Notes under the pieces: generated by a model
Databases searched by the model: none
Told to the model about the DNA's origin: nothing
Seen by the model: the letters and a program-made list of their open reading frames with translations, nothing else
Shown here: one piece after another, positions 8,490 to 17,195 of the stretch
Layout: each line of letters begins with the position of its first letter
Numbering within the stretch: the stretch's first letter is position 1
Assembly: GCA_963826145.1 (NCBI GenBank)
Contig: CAWGVW010000002.1
Span: 1,612,001-1,676,000, forward strand
Direction: 5' to 3'
From: JBGPLJ01 sp963826145
Lineage (GTDB): Bacteria; Pseudomonadota; Gammaproteobacteria; Steroidobacterales; Steroidobacteraceae
Length of the DNA: 64,000 bases
Translations under genes and position numbers: made by a program

Positions 8490-8951
8490 CTAGCGCAGCG
8501 GCAGTGCGAAAGACTTCTGAATCGTTCGCAGGGCAAAGCTCGAATGCACGCGAATGACGCCCGGCAGGCGCGTCAGGTGCTGGCTATGAATGCGCTCGAA
8601 ATCGGCGGTATCCGCGACCACGACACGCACTAGGTAATCGTATTCGCCTGTCATCAGGTAGCACTCCATGACTTCGGGAATGCGCCGAACCGCCTGCTCG
8701 AAAGTCTGCAGGTCTTTCTGGTCCTGGCGGTCGAGCGTGATGTTGACGAAGACATTCACCGGAAAACCCGCTTTTTCCTGGTTCAGGAGCGCGCTGTAAC
8801 CCGCGACGAGCCCGGATTCCTCGAGTGCGCGCACGCGGCGCAGGCACGCGGATTCCGATAGATGCACTTTTTCGGCGAGGGCCGAGTTGGTGATGCGCGC
8901 GTCGCGTTGCAGGATCTCGAGAATCTGCCGGTCCGTGCGGTCGCGTTGCAT
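8490..8951 (-). CDS. Lrp/AsnC-family transcriptional regulator
   Basis: 153 residues from the ATG at 8951 (MQRDRTDRQILEILQRDARI). The N-terminal helix-turn-helix (NSALAEKVHLSESACLRRVRALEESG) is typical of Lrp, followed by the RAM effector-binding domain ending in VHSSFALRTIQKS. It is divergent from ald, whose product handles L-alanine. In several bacteria an Lrp-type protein beside ald activates it in response to alanine, so an AldR-like role is likely. The longer upstream frame crosses the divergent promoter region and is not used. Confidence 0.93.
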   Translation of the reverse strand: MQRDRTDRQILEILQRDARITNSALAEKVHLSESACLRRVRALEESGLVAGYSALLNQEKAGFPVNVFVNITLDRQDQKDLQTFEQAVRRIPEVMECYLMTGEYDYLVRVVVADTADFERIHSQHLTRLPGVIRVHSSFALRTIQKSFALPLR

Positions 8952-9092
8952 GACGGAATCCACCGAATATGAATGGAAATAGGACAGATTCTGCCACGAA
9001 TAGCCCTCTGTGACGCAAGAGTCGCAAGAACCCGCGGCGCGCACACCGGCAGAATGCGCGGCTAATCCCACCCGCAATATCGAGGTTTCGCC
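8952..9092. promoter_or_regulatory. Divergent lrp-type regulator / ald promoter region
   Basis: The 141-bp gap carries an AT-richer stretch (about 8965-9003) with repeated GAAT/ATTC elements, including the small palindrome CAGATTCTG. Lrp-type proteins often bind several degenerate sites of this kind. No single operator is convincing. Confidence 0.25.
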
Positions 9093-10202
9093 ATGCGCAT
9101 CGGTGTGCCGAAGGAAATCAAAATCCACGAATATCGTGTCGGTCTCGTACCCGCCGGCGTGCGCGAGCTCGTTTCCGCCGGCCACGAGGTGATGATCGAA
9201 TCGAGCGCGGGTGCGGGTATCGGGGTGACGGATCTTCATTACCAGGCGGCTGGCGCGAAGATCGGCGCAAAGGCGAGCGATGTGTTCGCCTGGGCCGAGA
9301 TGATCATCAAGGTCAAGGAACCGCAGCTCGCGGAGTGCAAAGCGCTGCGCAAGGGCCAGATACTTTTCACCTACCTGCATCTCGCGGCCGATCCGGATCA
9401 GGCGCGCGCGCTCATGGCGAGCGGCGCCACGGCGATCGCGTATGAAACCGTGACCGGCGCGGACGGATCGCTCCCGCTCCTCACGCCGATGAGCGAAGTC
9501 GCAGGCCGCATGTCGATCCAGGTCGGCGCAACCTGCCTGCAGAAAGCGAACGGGGGTTTCGGCGTACTTCTCGGCGGCGTGCCGGGCGTTGCTCCGGCCA
9601 AGGTCGTGGTCCTCGGCGGCGGCGTCGCGGGCACCAATGCCGTGGAAATGGCTGTCGGCCTGCGCGCGGACGTGACAGTGGTCGATCGCTCGGTGAAGCG
9701 TCTACGCGAACTGTCGTCGATCTTCGGCAGTCAGTTGAAGACAGCCTATTCGACCGCTGAAACAGTCGAAAACCTCGTAACGGATGCCGATGTTGTCATC
9801 GGCGCGGTGCTCGTCGTGGGCGCTGCGGCGCCGAAACTCGTGACGCGCGCCATGGTGAAGAAGATGAAGGCGGGCGCCGTGATGGTCGATATTTCGATCG
9901 ATCAGGGCGGCTGCTTCGAAACGAGCCGGCCGACGACGCATGCCGAGCCGACCTACCTCGTCGATGGTGTCATCCACTACTGCGTAACGAACATGCCGGG
10001 CGCGGTGCCGCGTACGTCGACATTTGCGCTCACGAACGCGACGCTTCCGTACGTGCGGTCGATCGCCGATCTCGGCTGGCAGAAAGCGCTTGCGCGCGAT
10101 GCGGGCCTTGCACGCGGACTCAACGTGCACGATGGGCATATTACCCATGAGGCCGTCGCGAGGGATCTGGGACTTGCCTTCGAGGCTTATCGTGCCGCCT
10201 GA
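9093..10202 (+). CDS. ald: Alanine dehydrogenase
   Basis: 369 residues, close to the family's usual 370. It interconverts L-alanine and pyruvate plus ammonium with NAD. Lys75 (in IIKVKEP) and His96 (in FTYLHLAAD) match the catalytic pair of known Ald enzymes, and the NAD-binding fold VVLGGGVAGTNAVEMAVG starts near residue 171. It is divergent from an Lrp/AsnC regulator that probably controls it. The enzyme would feed alanine, including that made by the pyruvate-dependent aminotransferases in this window, back to pyruvate. Confidence 0.97.
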   Translation: MRIGVPKEIKIHEYRVGLVPAGVRELVSAGHEVMIESSAGAGIGVTDLHYQAAGAKIGAKASDVFAWAEMIIKVKEPQLAECKALRKGQILFTYLHLAADPDQARALMASGATAIAYETVTGADGSLPLLTPMSEVAGRMSIQVGATCLQKANGGFGVLLGGVPGVAPAKVVVLGGGVAGTNAVEMAVGLRADVTVVDRSVKRLRELSSIFGSQLKTAYSTAETVENLVTDADVVIGAVLVVGAAAPKLVTRAMVKKMKAGAVMVDISIDQGGCFETSRPTTHAEPTYLVDGVIHYCVTNMPGAVPRTSTFALTNATLPYVRSIADLGWQKALARDAGLARGLNVHDGHITHEAVARDLGLAFEAYRAA

Positions 10203-10213
10203 AAGTCCGCCGT

Positions 10214-10753
10214 TCAGCCGACGATGACGAGACTCGCAAGGGCGAGCACGAGACCGAGCGTGCCGCCAGCGAAGACGTCGCTTGGGTAGTGCAGCCCGAG
10301 CACGACGCGCGATAGCGCGACCAGCACGGCGAATGGAACAAGCAGCAGCGCGAGCTCCGGGAAGAAATGGGCCGCAACCACAGCGAAGGACACGGCGTGC
10401 AGCGTGTGGCCGGAGGGAAAGCTGTAGCGGTCGAGCGGGCGCGTCTCGCAGTGCACGCCCGCGTGCGCGACGTACGGTCGCTCGCGCACGAGATGGCGCT
10501 TGACCCACTGATAACTCAGCACGCCGACGGTCCCGGTTATTGCCATCGTCAGCGCGGGTATCACACCGGCGCTCCCGTAAACGACGGGCAAGAGCAGGAT
10601 CAACGCGTACCAGAAGATGCCGTCCCCGAGGCGGCTCACCACGGTAAACATCCTGCGAACGCCCGTGTGGCGCGCCCAGCGATTGATGCGCAGGCACCAA
10701 TCGAGCTCGGCGGCATCGCAGCGTCTCAGAATTGCGGTGGCGAACTGGTACAT
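10214..10753 (-). CDS. PAP2-family membrane phosphatase
   Basis: 179 residues from the ATG at 10753, preceded by AGGTGA. All three acid-phosphatase motifs are present: KX6RP (Lys85 to Arg92-Pro93), SGH (114-116, in SFPSGHTLHA) and SRX5HX3D (Ser149, Arg150, His155, Asp159). Several hydrophobic helices place it in the inner membrane. Members dephosphorylate phosphatidic acid, undecaprenyl pyrophosphate or related lipids. It follows a glycosyltransferase behind a PhoB box, which favours a role in turning phosphatidate into diacylglycerol for glycolipid synthesis under phosphate limitation. That role is inferred. Confidence 0.9.
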   Translation of the reverse strand: MYQFATAILRRCDAAELDWCLRINRWARHTGVRRMFTVVSRLGDGIFWYALILLLPVVYGSAGVIPALTMAITGTVGVLSYQWVKRHLVRERPYVAHAGVHCETRPLDRYSFPSGHTLHAVSFAVVAAHFFPELALLLVPFAVLVALSRVVLGLHYPSDVFAGGTLGLVLALASLVIVG

Positions 10754-10823
10754 CGTGTCACCTCGGGCCTGCACTCTGGACGCCGAATGCGACAGCGGTG
10801 TTACACGCCACCTTGAATATTGT

Positions 10824-12020
10824 TCAAATCCCGTACGTTGCGGCAATTTTGTGCGGCAGGTCACGAGCCGGCGCGTTCGCCGACAGTTCCTGATAGACCG
10901 CCGCGAGCTTTTCGGCCATGACCTGCGAGGACCACGTCAGTGCGTGCTCCCGCGCCGAGTGAGACATGTCGCTTCGCAGCCGGTCGCTCGCGAGCAGCTC
11001 GGCGACGGCGTCAGCGTAGATGGCCTCCTCCAGTGGCACGATGTGCGCGCCGCGACCGGCCACCAGTACATCCCGGGTGCCCATCTCCGCGTTCGAGACG
11101 ACGGGCGTGCCCTGCGCCATGGCTTCGAGGAGCACCAGACCCTGAGTTTCGGTGCGCGAGGAGAATACGAAGACGTCACCGGCGGCGTAACAGTCGGGCA
11201 GTTCGTTCGTTCGCTCCAGGTAGCCGACGAAGCGCACGCAGTCATTGAGTCCGAGCGCGCGGGTCAATGTCTTCAGGTGCGGCAGAGCAGGTCCCTCACC
11301 GGCGATGACGAGAAGCACGTTCGGAATGATGCTTCTCAGGACCACCAGCATGCGAAGGAGAAAGTCGATGTTCTTCTCGTGCGCGGCGCGGCCGACGTGC
11401 AGCGCCACCGGCCGCACTGCTTCGATGCCATGCGCCGCACGGAAGCGCTTGCCGTCGCCCGGCCTGTAACAGCCCGCACTCAGTCCCGTCGGCAGGATGT
11501 CGATGCGACCCTTCACGCCGTACGCACGCAGAGCGTCACGCATCGCGCCTGAAGGCGATATCACAAGATCGGCCGCCGCACACTGCGACACCGTCACCCG
11601 ACGGGCGAGTGCGGCCAGCCAGCGCCGCGGCACGAACGGGACATAGTGTTCGAAGTAATGTTCGAAGTACGTGTGATAGGTCGTGACGACCGGAAGTCCG
11701 AGCCGCCGCGCAAGCTCAAAGCCGCCATACTGGGCGATGAACGGCGTGTGGATGTGAAGCACATCCGGATTCCACGCGGCGAGCCGCGGAATGCACGCGC
11801 GTATGGCGCTGCGACGCATGAGGCGGTCTTCCGGGTCGCGAGGCACCGGCCGGCCCGCCATCCGCCAGACATGCACATCGCTCGCGCCTCTGCCGTAGTC
11901 CGGCGCGATCAGTATCACTTCGTGACCGAGCGCGACGAGATCGTGGCGAAAGGTCTCGATCGAAGTCGACACGCCGTTGATGCGTGGAAAGTAGACATCT
12001 GAAATCATCGCGACGCGCAT
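10824..12020 (-). CDS. GT4-family glycosyltransferase, probably glycolipid or sugar-lipid synthesis
   Basis: 398 residues with a GT-B fold. The N-terminus MRVAMISDVYFPRINGVST is typical of GT4 enzymes that act on lipid acceptors (MgtA, SqdX and PimB-like groups). The C-terminal donor site shows GEGPALPHLK and the E-X7-E motif with Glu291 and Glu299 (SSRTETQGLVLLEAM). It is first in a two-gene unit with the PAP2 phosphatase. A PhoB box lies 58 bp upstream, so expression is likely induced by phosphate starvation, when some bacteria replace phospholipids with glycolipids. The donor and acceptor cannot be read from the sequence. Confidence 0.88.
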   Translation of the reverse strand: MRVAMISDVYFPRINGVSTSIETFRHDLVALGHEVILIAPDYGRGASDVHVWRMAGRPVPRDPEDRLMRRSAIRACIPRLAAWNPDVLHIHTPFIAQYGGFELARRLGLPVVTTYHTYFEHYFEHYVPFVPRRWLAALARRVTVSQCAAADLVISPSGAMRDALRAYGVKGRIDILPTGLSAGCYRPGDGKRFRAAHGIEAVRPVALHVGRAAHEKNIDFLLRMLVVLRSIIPNVLLVIAGEGPALPHLKTLTRALGLNDCVRFVGYLERTNELPDCYAAGDVFVFSSRTETQGLVLLEAMAQGTPVVSNAEMGTRDVLVAGRGAHIVPLEEAIYADAVAELLASDRLRSDMSHSAREHALTWSSQVMAEKLAAVYQELSANAPARDLPHKIAATYGI

Positions 12021-12077
12021 GCGCGAACTCCATCGACGCTTGAGGCTCCGGCGGCGCGCGCAGCCTAAGGAGCGCCT

Positions 12078-12095
12078 GTGACAGAATCGTGACGG
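12078..12095 (-). promoter_or_regulatory. PhoB box upstream of the glycosyltransferase-PAP2 operon
   Basis: On the minus strand the sequence CCGTCACGATTCTGTCAC matches the two 7-bp direct repeats of a PhoB box separated by 4 bp. Ten bases after the box is TAGGCT, a plausible -10, which is the spacing at PhoB-activated promoters where the box replaces the -35. The translation start is at 12020. On the plus strand the same bases overlap a weak promoter for the MaoC gene (GTGACA 12078-12083, TATACT 12103-12108, 19-bp spacer). Confidence 0.7.
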
Positions 12096-12173
12096 TCTCG
12101 GCTATACTTCTGCCATCCCCTTGCCGCTTCATCGTGTGATCTCATTGACTTCGGAGCCTGCGAGAGTGTCGGG

Positions 12174-12647
12174 ATGACTGAGAAGGCAGCCCTTCGATTC
12201 GACGACATCGATGCCCTGAACGCTGCGGCGAACGGCGAGCCGGGTGCCTGGAGTGCTGAAATCGAAATCAGCCAGGAGATGATCAACCGGTTCGCGGACC
12301 TCACCGGGGATCACCAGTGGCTGCATGTCGACGTGGAACGCTGTCGTACCGAAAGTCCCTATCGCACGACGGTCGCGCACGGCTTCCTGCTGCTTGCGCT
12401 CATTCCGGGACTTGAGATTCCGCAGCCCGTCGAGATCGCCGGGCACAAGGCCGTAATCAATCTCGGCGGTGACAAGTTGCGTTTCACGCGTCCGGTGCGC
12501 TCCGGAGTTCGCATCCATGCGCGCATGCAGTTAAAGAGCGCCGAGCGCACGGACAACGGCACTCGCATCTGCTATGAAATCGCCATGAACGCCGTCGGCC
12601 AGCGGCTACCGGCCGTCGTCTTCGACATGTTGGTGCTCCTGACCTGA
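12174..12647 (+). CDS. MaoC-like (R)-specific enoyl hydratase
   Basis: 157 residues with a single hot-dog domain. The hydratase motif FADLTGDHQWLHVD carries the Asp/His catalytic pair (about Asp46 and His51), followed by TTVAHGFLLLALIPG. Small MaoC proteins hydrate trans-2-enoyl-CoA to the (R)-3-hydroxyacyl form, for example linking beta-oxidation to other pathways. It is divergent from the glycosyltransferase gene, with the PhoB box in the shared region, and convergent with the metX-like gene. The acyl substrate is unknown. Confidence 0.9.
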   Translation: MTEKAALRFDDIDALNAAANGEPGAWSAEIEISQEMINRFADLTGDHQWLHVDVERCRTESPYRTTVAHGFLLLALIPGLEIPQPVEIAGHKAVINLGGDKLRFTRPVRSGVRIHARMQLKSAERTDNGTRICYEIAMNAVGQRLPAVVFDMLVLLT

Positions 12648-12653
12648 GCCCGG

Positions 12654-13775
12654 TCAGGCGGCGCTCTGGCGCGAGGAAGTCTTGATGGCCGCGAAGAAGC
12701 GGCCGAGCGATGCGCCGAAGCGCTCCTCGTCGATGAGGAAGGAGTCGTGGCCTTCGAAGCTCGGCAGCAGGTCGAATTCCGTCGTGATGCCTGCAGCCTT
12801 CAGAGCCGCGACCGCCTCGGCCTGCTGGTGGGGTGGAAACAGCCAGTCGGAATCGACTCCGATCACGAGCGCACGTTCGACCCCTGAGTCGCGGAACGCG
12901 TTCTTCAGCTCGCCGTAGGTCGCTGTGAGGTCCAGGCGGTCCATGGCTTCGGAAATCGCGAGGAAGCAGTTCGCGTCGAAGCGGCGCACGAACATCTCGG
13001 CCTGGCGCTCGAGATACTCTGCGATCGTCTCGGTCCCGCCCGGCCCGAAGCGCTGATCGAGTTCCGCCGCCGACCGGTAGGTGAGCGTGCCGATGCGTCG
13101 CGCGAGCTTCAGTCCCTCGATCGGCGGATCATCCGGAGAATAGTCGCCGCCGCGCCACTTGGGGTCGAGTCGCACGGCCTGGCGCTGCGCGCTGCGTAGT
13201 CCGATCGAGAGCGCCGTCGAGCGCGCGCCGCCGGAAATTGAGACGAGCGTGCGCGTGCGCTTCGGAGACTGCGCGGCAAAGGCGAGCACGATCATGCCGC
13301 CGAGCGACGGACCGAGCACGGATGCGGCGCGCTCGATGCCGAGCGCATCGAGGAGCCGCGCGCCAGCGGTCGCGATGTCTTCACCCGAGAGCGCAGGGAA
13401 CGACGCGCCGTAACGCTTGCCCGACGAGGGGTCGATCGACGCGGGTCCGGTGCTGCCGAAGCAGCTGCCGAGCGTATTCATGCAGACGACGAAGAACCGA
13501 TTCGTGTCGAGCGGCCGGCCGGGGCCGATCATCGCTTCCCACCAGCCGGGGGTCGGGTCTGCGGACGAGGAGCGAGCGTGCGCGGAGGCCGAGAGCCCCG
13601 TGAAGATCAGTACCGCGTTGTCCCGCGGGGCATTCAGTTCGCCCCAGGATTCGTACGCGATCGTGGGGCGCACGAGCATGCCGCCGCGCTTCAGCGGGAG
13701 ACCCGATTCGACGGTGATTTCACGTCGCGCCAACAAACCCCAAGCCTTTGATCTCTCGCCAATCTCGGGCGGCAT
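12654..13775 (-). CDS. metX: MetX-family O-acyltransferase, probably serine O-succinyltransferase
   Basis: 373 residues, alpha/beta hydrolase fold. The nucleophile is Ser157 in GPSLGGM. The acid and base are in VDSDWLFPPHQQ and FEGHDSF. MetX proteins acylate homoserine or serine. Features recalled from the serine O-succinyltransferase group are GLSASAHA (60-67), SCFGSTGPASIDP (104-116) and the partner gene: a cysteine synthase lies divergently 126 bp away. I therefore favour activation of serine for cysteine synthesis over methionine synthesis. Homoserine O-acetyltransferase remains the alternative. Confidence 0.85.
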   Translation of the reverse strand: MPPEIGERSKAWGLLARREITVESGLPLKRGGMLVRPTIAYESWGELNAPRDNAVLIFTGLSASAHARSSSADPTPGWWEAMIGPGRPLDTNRFFVVCMNTLGSCFGSTGPASIDPSSGKRYGASFPALSGEDIATAGARLLDALGIERAASVLGPSLGGMIVLAFAAQSPKRTRTLVSISGGARSTALSIGLRSAQRQAVRLDPKWRGGDYSPDDPPIEGLKLARRIGTLTYRSAAELDQRFGPGGTETIAEYLERQAEMFVRRFDANCFLAISEAMDRLDLTATYGELKNAFRDSGVERALVIGVDSDWLFPPHQQAEAVAALKAAGITTEFDLLPSFEGHDSFLIDEERFGASLGRFFAAIKTSSRQSAA

Positions 13776-13901
13776 TCTGCGCCAGCGCGCGGACCGCTGC
13801 CATAACCGGTGGACATTACATTAGACTGGCGCGGTATTGTTCTCCGCCTCCAGGGCCGGCTACTGTCCGGCGCTATTAACAACGAACATTCGAGGCCCGT
13901 C

Positions 13902-14852
13902 ATGATTTACGACAGCATCCTCGGCACCATCGGCCGCACGCCGGTCGTACGCCTGAACCGTATCGCTCCGAAGAACGTCACGCTCTACGTCAAGTGCGAA
14001 TTTTTCAATCCGGCGTCCTCGGTCAAGGACCGTCTCGCCATCGCGATCATCGAGGATGCGGAGCGGCGCGGCACGCTGCAACCGGGACAGACGGTCGTCG
14101 AAGCGACGTCGGGCAACACCGGCATCGCGCTCGCGATGGTCTGTGCCGCGAAGGGCTATCCGTTCGTCGCAACGATGGCGGAAAGTTTCTCCATCGAGCG
14201 CCGCAAGCTCATGCGCGCACTCGGCGCGAAAGTGATCCTGACACCGGCGGCCGAACGCGGCTCGGGCATGGTACGCAAGGCGGAAGAGCTCGCGAAGAAG
14301 CACGGCTGGTTCCTCGCCCGCCAATTCGAGAATCCCGCGAATCCCGAATATCACCGCTGGACCACGGGCCCGGAAATCGTCAGCGACTTCGCGGGCAAGC
14401 GCCTTGACGTCTGGGTCACCGGCTGGGGCACGGGCGGCACGTTGACGGGTGCGGGCGATGTGCTTCGCAAGGCGCGGCCCGGCGTGCGCATCGTCGTGAC
14501 GGAACCGGAAGGCGCATCGCTCCTCGGCGGCAAGGAATTCAAGCCGCACAAGATCCAGGGCTGGACGCCGGATTTCATTCCGGCGGTGCTCAATCGCGAG
14601 GGCTACGATGAATTGCTGCCGGTGAGCGACGTCGATGCCATTTCGACCGCGCGCCGGCTCTCGAAGGAAGAGGGCATCCTCTGTGGCATCTCGTCAGGTG
14701 GTACCGTTGCAGCCGCGCTCAAGGTCGCCGAGAAATCGCCGGCCGGTACGGTGATCCTCGCGATGCTGCCGGACACCGGCGAGCGCTACCTGTCGACCGC
14801 GCTCTTCGAAGGCATCATCGACGGCACGGACAACGAAGCGGAACTGCCCTAG
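13902..14852 (+). CDS. cysK: Cysteine synthase (O-acylserine sulfhydrylase)
   Basis: 316 residues from the ATG at 13902. The longer frame upstream has non-homologous residues. The PLP lysine is Lys42 in NPASSVKDRLA. The phosphate loop is EATSGNTGIALAM and the GTGGTLTGAGDVL segment binds the cofactor phosphate. It replaces the acyl group of O-acyl-L-serine with sulfide to give cysteine. It is divergent from the MetX-like gene, whose product is proposed to make its substrate. A CysM-type enzyme is possible, since the subtype cannot be separated by eye. Confidence 0.95.
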   Translation: MIYDSILGTIGRTPVVRLNRIAPKNVTLYVKCEFFNPASSVKDRLAIAIIEDAERRGTLQPGQTVVEATSGNTGIALAMVCAAKGYPFVATMAESFSIERRKLMRALGAKVILTPAAERGSGMVRKAEELAKKHGWFLARQFENPANPEYHRWTTGPEIVSDFAGKRLDVWVTGWGTGGTLTGAGDVLRKARPGVRIVVTEPEGASLLGGKEFKPHKIQGWTPDFIPAVLNREGYDELLPVSDVDAISTARRLSKEEGILCGISSGGTVAAALKVAEKSPAGTVILAMLPDTGERYLSTALFEGIIDGTDNEAELP

Positions 14853-14944
14853 ACCCCTCACCCCAGCCCTCTCCCCGAGGACGGGGAGAGGGTGAGCGTC
14901 TTGGTCCTCTCTCCCGGCTTCCGGGAGAGGGTCAGGGTGAGGGT
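14853..14944. repeat. REP-like palindromic repeat pair between convergent genes
   Basis: The whole gap between the cysteine synthase and patD stops consists of two imperfect palindromes built from CCCTCACCC, CCCTCTCCC and their complements. A related palindrome occurs at 37575-37632. Such units are common intergenic repeats in gammaproteobacteria and here probably also end transcription from both sides. Confidence 0.75.
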
Positions 14945-16372
14945 CTACTGCTTCACCATGACGTGGCGGACGACGCTATAGTCTTCGAGCGCGTAGATCG
15001 AGAGGTCCTTGCCGTAGCCCGAGCGCTTGAAGCCGCCGTGCGGCATTTCGCTCACGAGCATGAAGTGCGTGTTGATCCACGTGCAGCCGTACTGGAGTTC
15101 CGCGGCGACCTTCATCGCCTTGCCGACATCTTTCGTCCACACGGATGAGGCGAGACCGTATTCGGAGTCGTTCGCCCAGTTGATCGCCTGATCGGCATCC
15201 TTGAAGCGCGTGACCGACACGACCGGACCGAATACTTCCTTTTGCACGATTTCGTCGGTCTGCTTCGCGCCAGCGACAACGGTCGGCTCGTAAAAAAATC
15301 CACTGCCCGAGCGGGCCTTGCCGCCGGTCGTGACCTCAATGTGGCGCTTCTCCTTCGCGCGCGCGACGAATCCTGCAACCCGCGAGCGCTGCGCAGCGGT
15401 GATCAGGGGCCCCATCTCGACGCCTTCCTCGGTCTGCGCTCCGACCTTGAGCGTCGAAGCGGCTTCCGTCAGATTGCGTACGAGCCGGTCGTAGATCTTC
15501 GGTCCCGCATAGAGGCGGCACGCCGCCGTACAGTCCTGGCCGGCATTGTAGAAACCGAACGTACGAACTCCGGACACCACGGATTCGAGGTCGGCGTCGT
15601 CGAACACGATGACGGGTGCCTTGCCGCCGAGTTCGAGGTGCGTTCGCTTCACGCCCTTCGCCGCAGCGTCGAGGATCTTCTGGCCGGTCGACACATCGCC
15701 CGTGAGCGAGATCATGCGCACTTGCGGCTGAGCGATGAGCGGAGCGCCGACCGATTTGCCGCGTCCGCAGATGACATTGACGACGCCCGGCGGAAAGATC
15801 TCGGCGAGGAGCTGCGCGAGCTTCAGCGTCGTGAGCGGCGTCTGCTCCGAGGGCTTGATCACGACGGTATTTCCGGCCGCGAGCGCGGGCGAGAGCTTCC
15901 ACGCCGCCATCATGAGCGGATAGTTCCAGGGTGCGATCGACGCGACGACGCCGATCGGATCGCGACGGATCATGCTTGTGTAGCCCGGAATGAATTCACC
16001 CGCTGCCGAACCGTGCTGCAGCCGGGCGGCGCCCGCAAAGAACCGGAATACATCGGCGATCGCCGGAATCTCGTCGTTGAGCGCGGCGGCGAGGGGCTTG
16101 CCGCAGTTGCGGGACTCGAGCTCGGCAAAACCCTGCGCCTCGGCTTCGACGCGATCCGCAAGCTTGAGCAGCATCGTCGCGCGGTCCTTGGGCGAAACGC
16201 GAGCCCACGTAGCGAACGCGCCGTTCGCGGCTTCGACCGCGGCAATGACCTGGTCCTCGGATGCCTCGGCGACCTCGGCGATCACCTTGCCCGTCGCGGG
16301 GTCGAGGATCTGTTCCTTGTGATCGCCCTTGCCGGCGACGAACTTGCCCTTGATGAGTAGCTTCGTGTTCAT
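14945..16372 (-). CDS. patD: Gamma-aminobutyraldehyde dehydrogenase
   Basis: 475 residues, like E. coli PatD/YdcW (474). The aldehyde dehydrogenase catalytic Glu is in LELGGKAP and the Cys in NAGQDCTAACRLY. It oxidises 4-aminobutanal, made from putrescine by transamination, to GABA with NAD. It is the last gene of a unit in the order ydcS-T-U-V-patD, exactly as in E. coli, which strongly supports this specificity over the many other dehydrogenases of the family. The SpuC-type aminotransferase at 37.6 kb could supply its substrate. Confidence 0.92.
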   Translation of the reverse strand: MNTKLLIKGKFVAGKGDHKEQILDPATGKVIAEVAEASEDQVIAAVEAANGAFATWARVSPKDRATMLLKLADRVEAEAQGFAELESRNCGKPLAAALNDEIPAIADVFRFFAGAARLQHGSAAGEFIPGYTSMIRRDPIGVVASIAPWNYPLMMAAWKLSPALAAGNTVVIKPSEQTPLTTLKLAQLLAEIFPPGVVNVICGRGKSVGAPLIAQPQVRMISLTGDVSTGQKILDAAAKGVKRTHLELGGKAPVIVFDDADLESVVSGVRTFGFYNAGQDCTAACRLYAGPKIYDRLVRNLTEAASTLKVGAQTEEGVEMGPLITAAQRSRVAGFVARAKEKRHIEVTTGGKARSGSGFFYEPTVVAGAKQTDEIVQKEVFGPVVSVTRFKDADQAINWANDSEYGLASSVWTKDVGKAMKVAAELQYGCTWINTHFMLVSEMPHGGFKRSGYGKDLSIYALEDYSVVRHVMVKQ

Positions 16373-16394
16373 GGTTACCTCGAGCGAGTGTCCG

Positions 16395-17195
16395 TTAGCT
16401 GCGCTCTTCCGTCGAGCGCGTCAGCCGATAGGCCGCGATGATCGGCAGCATCGTGATCATGATCACCATCACCGCGACGACGTTCGTAAGCGGCCGCTCG
16501 CGTGGACGGAAGAGCTGGTCGTAGATCCAGATCGGCAGTGTCTTCTGATGGCCGGCGGTGAAGAGCGTCACGATGATCTCATCGAACGAGAGCGCAAACG
16601 CGAGCATGCCGCCCGCGAGGAGCGCGCTCGCGAGCTGCGGCAGCACGATGTAGCGCAGCGTCTGCAGTCCGTCGGCGCCGAGATCCATCGACGCCTCGGA
16701 GAGGCTGCGCGGTATGCGCCTGAGGCGCGCTATGACGTTGTTGTAGACGATCACAAGGCAGAAGGTCGCGTGACCCAGAACAATGGTCCAGAAGCCCAGT
16801 TCCACGTTCGCGAGCTTGAGCGCCGCGAGCAGTGAAATGCCGGTGATGATGCCGGGCAGGGCGATCGGCAGGATGAGCGCGAGCGTGATCGCCTCCTTGC
16901 CCCAGAAGCGGCTGCGCGCAAGGCCGAGAGCTGCGAGCGATCCGAGGAAGAGCGCGGCGAGCGTCGCGCAGGTCGCAACGCCGAGCGAAAGGCCGAGGGC
17001 CGACCAGACGTCGCTCCTGGCGAACGCGACTGCGAACCAGCGCGTCGTCAGGCCGGGCGGCGGAAACTGATACGTGCGGTCTTCGGTGGTGAACGCGTAA
17101 AGAATGATGATCAGCACCGGGAAGTGCATGAACACGATGCCACCGACAGCGGCCACGCGGTGCAGTACCGTCGGGCGGTCGAAGCTAGAGCGCAT
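16395..17195 (-). CDS. ydcV: ABC transporter permease, YdcV-like (polyamine/opine family)
   Basis: 266 residues with about six membrane helices and the permease EAA loop EASMDLGADGLQTLRYIVLP. It belongs to the PotC/PotI-type permeases. It overlaps ydcU by 11 bases and precedes patD. With YdcU it forms the inner-membrane channel energised by YdcT. The putative substrate is putrescine or a related amine, inferred from gene order and the linked PatD. Confidence 0.93.
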   Translation of the reverse strand: MRSSFDRPTVLHRVAAVGGIVFMHFPVLIIILYAFTTEDRTYQFPPPGLTTRWFAVAFARSDVWSALGLSLGVATCATLAALFLGSLAALGLARSRFWGKEAITLALILPIALPGIITGISLLAALKLANVELGFWTIVLGHATFCLVIVYNNVIARLRRIPRSLSEASMDLGADGLQTLRYIVLPQLASALLAGGMLAFALSFDEIIVTLFTAGHQKTLPIWIYDQLFRPRERPLTNVVAVMVIMITMLPIIAAYRLTRSTEERS

